Shown here: in pieces, positions 6,328 to 7,685 of the stretch
Position numbering within the stretch: the stretch's first letter is position 1
Layout of the letters: every line of letters starts with the position of its first letter
Translations under genes and position numbers: made by a program
The notes under the pieces: model-generated
What the model was told of the DNA's origin: nothing
Databases searched by the model: none
What the model saw: only the letters and a program-made list of their open reading frames with translations
NCBI GenBank assembly: GCA_014377155.1
Contig: JACMQD010000331.1
Coordinates: 1 to 7,685, forward strand
DNA length: 7,685 bases
Direction of reading: 5' to 3'
DNA from: Herminiimonas sp.
GTDB taxonomy: Bacteria > Pseudomonadota > Gammaproteobacteria > Burkholderiales > Burkholderiaceae

Positions 6328-7083
6328 CGCAGCGCCGAAGAATGCGCCTGCCCGGTGGTGCTGTTCGACTATCAGCCAAGTCGTGGCCAGGAACATCCGA
6401 AGGCCATGCTTGCCGGCTTTGACGGCATGCTGATGACCGATGGCTACGCCGCCTGGCGAACGCTCGACGGACCGACCCACTTCGGTTGCCTGGCCCATGC
6501 CAGACGAATGTTCGTGGATGCGATGAAGGGGCAGAAGAAGCCTGGCGGTCGGGCAGCGCAGGCGCTGGAATACTTCAAAGCGCTGTATCAGGTCGAGACG
6601 CTGGCCAAGGCAGAGGTGCCCGCTGGCCAGACGCGCGCCGACTATCGGCACCGGCTGCGCCAGCTGCACAGCGTGCCGCTGCTCGACGCCTTCAAGGTGT
6701 GGCTCGACGAGCTCGCACCGTTAACGCTGCCCAAGAGCCTCTTGGGCAAGGCCATTGCCTATACGCGCAACCAGTGGCAATACCTGAACCGCTTCGTCAG
6801 GGATGGGCGGGCGCCCGTGGACAACAATGTCATCGAGCGTGACATCAGACCCTTTTGCACTGGCAGAAAATCATGGCTGTTCAGTGACAGCGTCGCCGGC
6901 GCGAAAGCCAGTGCGATGGTCTACAGCCTGATGCTGACGTGCCGCGCCTGTGGTGTCGAACCGTATGCTTATCTGCTGCATGTGCTGACTGAATTGCCGC
7001 AGCGCGCACCGGACGCCGACGTGACCGACTTGCTGCCGTTCCACTATGCCGAGCAGATAAAAGCTAAAACGCCCGCGTCATGA
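6328..7083 (+). pseudogene. tnpC: IS66-family transposase TnpC, C-terminal half (5' end lost, intron-interrupted)
   Basis: The remaining 251 residues begin in frame at the intron 3' splice site (RSAEE, then VVLFDYQPSRGQEHP) and cover roughly the second half of a protein that is normally about 500 residues. Conserved IS66 features are the second catalytic Asp in LMTDGYAAW (codon 6439-6441), GCLAHARRMF, and the catalytic Glu in DNNVIERDIRP (codon 6835-6837). RKSWLFSDSVAGAKASA and the C-terminal LLHVLTELP also fit. The first catalytic Asp and the N-terminal zinc-finger and HTH regions are missing. A GTG at 6355 could start translation, but the product would lack the first active-site residue. 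No internal stop or frameshift is present, so the loss is recent or the fragment has not had time to decay. Confidence 0.92.
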
Positions 7084-7265
7084 TCTTATCGGGCCGGCCG
7101 CTACCCGACATTGCGTCTTGCCAGTACCTGCTGCCATCGCCAATCGGACACGATTGCCTCGGTGCGATGCAAAATCGCCATGGTCCCAACGGTACTCAGT
7201 TCGGTGTGGAGAAACTCGCGCTTACGTTGAACTCATGATCTGAGCACCGATGATGGCCGTGGCAT
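7084..7265. other. Spacer holding the probable IS66 right end and the outer end of the IS5-family element
   Basis: No gene is seen. Read on the minus strand from 7225, the sequence is GTAAGCGCGAGTTTCTC. IS66-family ends characteristically begin GTAAGCG, so 7225 is a candidate right terminus of the IS66 element, 142 bp past the tnpC stop. The matching left end is not in the window, so this cannot be confirmed internally. The 3' terminal repeat of the IS5-family element should lie between about 7226 and 7265, but without its partner I cannot define it. A GGCCGGCC palindrome lies at about 7091-7099. Confidence 0.35.
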
Positions 7266-7685
7266 TTAGCAAGCACTTGGCCGACTTGGTATTGCGAAGC
7301 GCCGGCCAGCCAGAATCAGATTGGCGATGCCGAACAACGTGAATAGCTGCGCTGTATTTTTTGCCAGCCCGCGGTAACGCGTCTTCCGATAACACAACAG
7401 GTTTTTGACGACATGGAAAGGGTGCTCGACCTTGGCGCGCACACTCGCCTTGAGCACTTCCAGTTTTTCACGCATGCGCCCCAATTTTGTACCTGGTAGT
7501 GCTTTGCGCTGGGTACGTTTCATCGCGACGTGCCAGTGCACCGCTTTACCTTGATTCTCGTCTCGTTTTTCCACGCCCTGGTAGCCGGCATCGGCCAGCA
7601 CGACGGTCTCGTGACCGTGCAACAGCGTATGTGCCTGCGTGACATCGGCGACGTTGCCAGCCGTGCCCACCAGCGTATGGACCAA
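7266..7685 (-). CDS. IS5-family transposase, C-terminal part (runs off the right edge)
   Basis: 139 codons are visible and the gene continues past the window; the leucine codon at the edge is internal, not a start. The fragment carries LVGTAGNVADVTQAH, then the second catalytic Asp in LADAGYQG (Asp32 of the visible part). The third acidic residue is Glu87 in the signature R-x3-E-x6-K (Arg83, Glu87, Lys94 in RAKVEHPFHVVKN), followed by YRKTRYRGLAKNTAQL. These are hallmarks of the IS5 group (DDE transposase, Transposase_11 type). The first Asp lies outside. The visible part has no stop or frameshift, so the element could be intact. It is opposite in orientation to the IS66 fragment and adjacent to its probable right end, suggesting an independent insertion. 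Confidence 0.92.
   Translation of the reverse strand: MVHTLVGTAGNVADVTQAHTLLHGHETVVLADAGYQGVEKRDENQGKAVHWHVAMKRTQRKALPGTKLGRMREKLEVLKASVRAKVEHPFHVVKNLLCYRKTRYRGLAKNTAQLFTLFGIANLILAGRRFAIPSRPSAC

Noticed and set aside
6190..6669. 159-codon minus-strand open frame across the intron/IS66 junction
   Set aside because: It spans the ribozyme domains and is antisense to IS66 tnpC; it has no recognisable family and is a chance frame.

Overview
The window reads like a piece of chromosome (or large plasmid) from a fairly GC-rich Gram-negative bacterium. The protein styles (a DJ-1/PfpI protein beginning MKILMVLTSHDQLG, a FrnE-type DsbA protein beginning MTTPLKIDFVSD, and IS3, IS5 and IS66 transposases of familiar beta-proteobacterial type) suggest Burkholderiales. 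This is inference from general family resemblance; the window holds no rRNA or other marker gene.

Left half (1-4415): a small redox-stress neighbourhood. After the possible tail of an unidentified gene (ends at 145) and a probable promoter, katG (326-2647, catalase-peroxidase) is followed 143 nt later on the same strand by a DJ-1/PfpI-family protein (2791-3486, TTG start). Facing them is a FrnE-like DsbA-family thiol oxidoreductase (3725-4369, minus strand). The three products handle peroxide, probably damaged or electrophile-modified molecules, and thiol redox state. Co-regulation is plausible for the first two only. A perfect 15-bp tandem duplication lies just upstream of the dsbA-like gene.

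Right half (4586-7685): layered mobile-element debris. A complete-looking IS3-family element (about 4586-5838) has orfA and orfB overlapping by ATGA, a canonical A_AAA_AAG slippery site, an intact DDE triad and 35-bp imperfect terminal inverted repeats. It abuts, in the middle of the gene, the 3' remnant of a group II intron. That remnant holds the C-terminal part of the intron-encoded reverse transcriptase/maturase (HNH region), then a textbook 34-nt domain V and a domain VI with a bulged branch-point adenosine. The intron ends at 6327, exactly where the reading frame of an IS66-family TnpC transposase begins (6328-7083). So the intron once sat inside an IS66 transposase gene, and the IS3 element, probably with an adjacent deletion, removed the intron 5' half and the IS66 5' half. 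A minus-strand IS5-family transposase fragment runs off the right edge (7266-7685).

I see no tRNA, rRNA, CRISPR array, toxin-antitoxin pair or phage genes, and no convincing wholly new system. The most instructive feature is the nested intron/IS66/IS3 junction, which can be read to the nucleotide.
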